Assembly: GCA_036365145.1 (NCBI GenBank)
Contig: JAEOAD010000026.1
Location: 4,798,001-4,862,000 of the forward strand
From: Orientallactaga sibirica
Taxonomy: Eukaryota; Chordata; Mammalia; Rodentia; Dipodidae
DNA length: 64,000 bases
Reading direction: 5' to 3'
The notes beneath the pieces are model-generated. The model was not told the DNA's origin and did not search any database. It was given only the letters and a program-made list of their open reading frames with translations. The position numbers and the translations under genes were made by a program. Positions 62,388 to 64,000 of this stretch are shown here, piece by piece. Positions within the stretch are counted from its first letter, which is position 1; each line of letters begins with the position of its first letter.

Positions 62388-62405
62388 AATCTTTTTAAAA
62401 AAACA
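62250..62405 (+). mobile_element. Dip-like SINE, 5'-truncated
   Basis: Starts inside the body ('agcacaagggagtgcacaca'); no head. About 12 AAAT tail units. Confidence 0.88.
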
Positions 62406-62479
62406 AACAAAACAAAAAAAATTCAATGAAACAAGAACAGAGTGTACTTTAAAAAGAACACTAGGAAACAAAAGGCCAA

Positions 62480-62830
62480 CATATACTACCACATGAATTA
62501 AGCTTAAAATCATGCTCAGTGAAAAAAGTCAGAAAGAAAAGCCCACATATTATATCATCCCATTTACACAAAATACCCCCAAAATGAAATCCATAAAAGC
62601 AGAAAGTAGATTAGTGATCTACTCTGCTGAACAGATCAGTGGCTCCAACTCTTGGCTGTCCCATACACTCAGGGGAGGGGGATGAAAACTGACTGGGTAG
62701 GGTTTCTTTTGGGAATGATTAAATTGTTCTAGAATTCAAGAGTGGTGAAGGGAATACACTTAAAACCACTTAATTATTACACATCTTGAAAATATGATAG
62801 AAGAAATGAAAAATAAGAAGATTGAAAATA
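62480..62830 (+). mobile_element. Old L1 (L1M-type) 3' end
   Basis: 'gaaaaaagtcagaaagaaaa' then 'gcccacatattatatcatcc', 'gcagaaagtagattagtgat' and 'aaaaccacttaattattaca' parallel the L1M 3' UTR. Same family as the piece at 51.3 kb. Confidence 0.72.
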
Positions 62831-62882
62831 AGGTGCAGGAAATGTCCCAAAATGGGTTACACAGCATGACCCTGTCTCCAAA

Positions 62883-62990
62883 AACTCAAAGGCTGATGAT
62901 ATAGCTCAGTGGCAGAAAACTTGCCTAGCATATAAAAAGCTGCACAGCCCCAGATTTGATCCCCAGCACTACAGAAAGTAAAGGAAACAA
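62883..62990 (+). mobile_element. ID-type SINE
   Basis: 'gatgatatagctcagtggca' as A-box region, 'gatttgatccccagcacta' as B-box region, A-rich tail. Confidence 0.8.
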
Positions 62991-63039
62991 AAAGTCGCTA
63001 GAGAAAATTTCAGCTTGTGTAGAATTTTAAGTTTTATAT

Positions 63040-63294
63040 TCATTCACTCATTCATTTATTTGCTTTTTCTTTTCTGGTTTTATTTTTATTTTTATTTTTT
63101 TTTTTTTTTTTGAGGAAGGGTCTTGTTAGTAGCTTGGACTGAGCTCAGCTTCTCATGGGTTGGGATTATCATACCTAGTTACAGTTGTATATGTGGGTGC
63201 TGGGATTTGAACTCTGGTGGTCTCTCAGGTATCCTCAGGCTCTTGTGCTTGCACAGAAAGTCCTCTTAACTGCTGAGCCACCTCTCCAGCCCCC
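63040..63294 (-). mobile_element. Composite/B2-like SINE, old
   Basis: T-rich start, 'gaggaagggtcttgttagta', 'gggtgctgggatttgaactc', ending 'actgctgagccacctctcca', a reversed tRNA-type head. Confidence 0.7.
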
Positions 63295-63370
63295 AGTATG
63301 GCATTTTAAAATATAATCTTGTACACTGCAAGAGATATATTTATTATGTTTAAATTACAAAGAAATTTGA

Positions 63371-63606
63371 GGTCTAGAGAGATGGCTTAGTGGTTAAGGT
63401 GCTTGCCTGCAAAGCCTAAGAACACATGTTTGAATCTCCATGTCCCATGTAGCCAGACACACAGTGACACAAGGGTGCAATGTCACATATGTTCACAAGA
63501 GGACACATGTGTCTGAAGTTCATTCACAGTGGTTGAAAGGCCCTGGTATGCCCATTCTCTTTTCTCTCTCTCTCAAAAAATAAAATAATTAAAAAATTTA
63601 TTTAAA
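63371..63606 (+). mobile_element. Dip-like SINE, long-subfamily variant, first at a reused site
   Basis: Left flank aaagaaatttgag. It has 'gtgacacaagggtgcaatgt' and 'cacaagaggacacatgtgtc'. Right flank aataaacttgagg. Confidence 0.92.
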
Positions 63607-63618
63607 AAAATAAACTTG

Positions 63619-63793
63619 AGGGGATGGAAAAATGGCTTTAACAGTTAAGGCTCTTGCCTGCAAAGCCTAAGGATCCACATTTGATTCTCCAGTATCCACA
63701 TAAGCCAGACGCACAAGGTGGCACATGCACCTGGAGTTTGTTTGCAGTGGCTAGAGGCCCTGGCATACTCATTCTCCCTTTTTATCTGCCTCT

Positions 63794-63848
<55 letters not shown>

Positions 63849-63897
63849 TGTGTGTCCCTCCCTCTCTCTCAAATAAACAAATTAATTAAATATTTTT
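63619..63897 (+). mobile_element. Dip-like SINE, second at a reused site
   Basis: Starts ggatggaaaaatggctttaa. (TC)n 63796-63830 followed by (TG)n 63831-63854. Right flank aaaagaaatttgagg. Confidence 0.92.
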
Positions 63898-63912
63898 AAA
63901 AAAAGAAATTTG

Positions 63913-64000
63913 AGGGCTAGAGGGATGGCTTAGCAGTTAAGGTGCTTGCCTACAAAGCCAAAGGAGACAGGTTCGATTCCCTAGGGCTCATGTAAGCCAG
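63913..64000 (+). mobile_element. Dip-like SINE, third at a reused site, cut by window end
   Basis: Starts gggctagagggatggcttag and runs to 'catgtaagccag' at the last base of the window. Confidence 0.93.

Noticed and set aside
170..64000. Many tRNA-like A-box/B-box pairs as possible tRNA genes
   Set aside because: They are the heads of Dip, ID and composite SINEs. They lack a cloverleaf and a 3' acceptor strand. The one real tRNA match is the truncated tRNA-Lys half at 53.6 kb.

Overview
This is a mammalian (rodent) nuclear DNA window, almost entirely non-coding, with no complete protein gene I can identify. The dominant repeats are about 50 copies of a tRNA-headed B2-superfamily SINE and about 40 copies of B1 (7SL-derived), plus ID, B4-like composites, MIR, L2 and L1. 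The tRNA-headed SINE has an A-box like TGGCTTAGCGG, a B-box like GGTTCGATTCC, a CT-rich stretch and a tail rich in AATAAA. Its 'catctggagttcgtttgcag' body is not mouse or rat B2. It fits the 'Dip' SINE known from jerboas (Dipodoidea), so I infer a jerboa or close relative. That species call is from memory of the family, not from a search.

Layout. 0-15 kb: SINE clusters around unique DNA, with a 447-bp polypurine tract at 1.94-2.39 kb. 15.7-22.4 kb: one old L1 (ORF1 pieces, ORF2 endonuclease piece, ORF2 C-terminus and 3' end) interrupted by at least a dozen later insertions and lacking most of the reverse transcriptase. 23-26.3 kb: more SINEs. 26.3-28.5 kb: a 67-bp minisatellite of about 27 units grown out of the tail of a composite SINE. 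28.5-35.2 kb: a SINE-poor block with a CpG island (33.29-34.41 kb) and a minus-strand splice-donor match, the best candidate promoter and first exon. 35-56 kb: SINEs with two L1 micro-insertions, a tRNA-Lys half, a SINE-L1 chimera and an apparently inverted SINE. 56.3-59.9 kb: a 3.66-kb stretch free of SINEs. 60-64 kb: dense SINE pile-up.

No operon-like organisation exists. If the CpG island starts a gene on the minus strand, everything to its left would be first intron. The strong plus-strand bias of the Dip SINEs there (25 of 26, antisense to such a gene) agrees with that. The most interesting observations concern retrotransposition: repeated insertion into the same regenerated target sites, a tailless tRNA-half insertion, a SINE carrying an L1 tail, a 5'-inverted SINE, and a SINE subfamily carrying a CTCF-like motif. 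All copy boundaries were read by eye and may be off by several bases.
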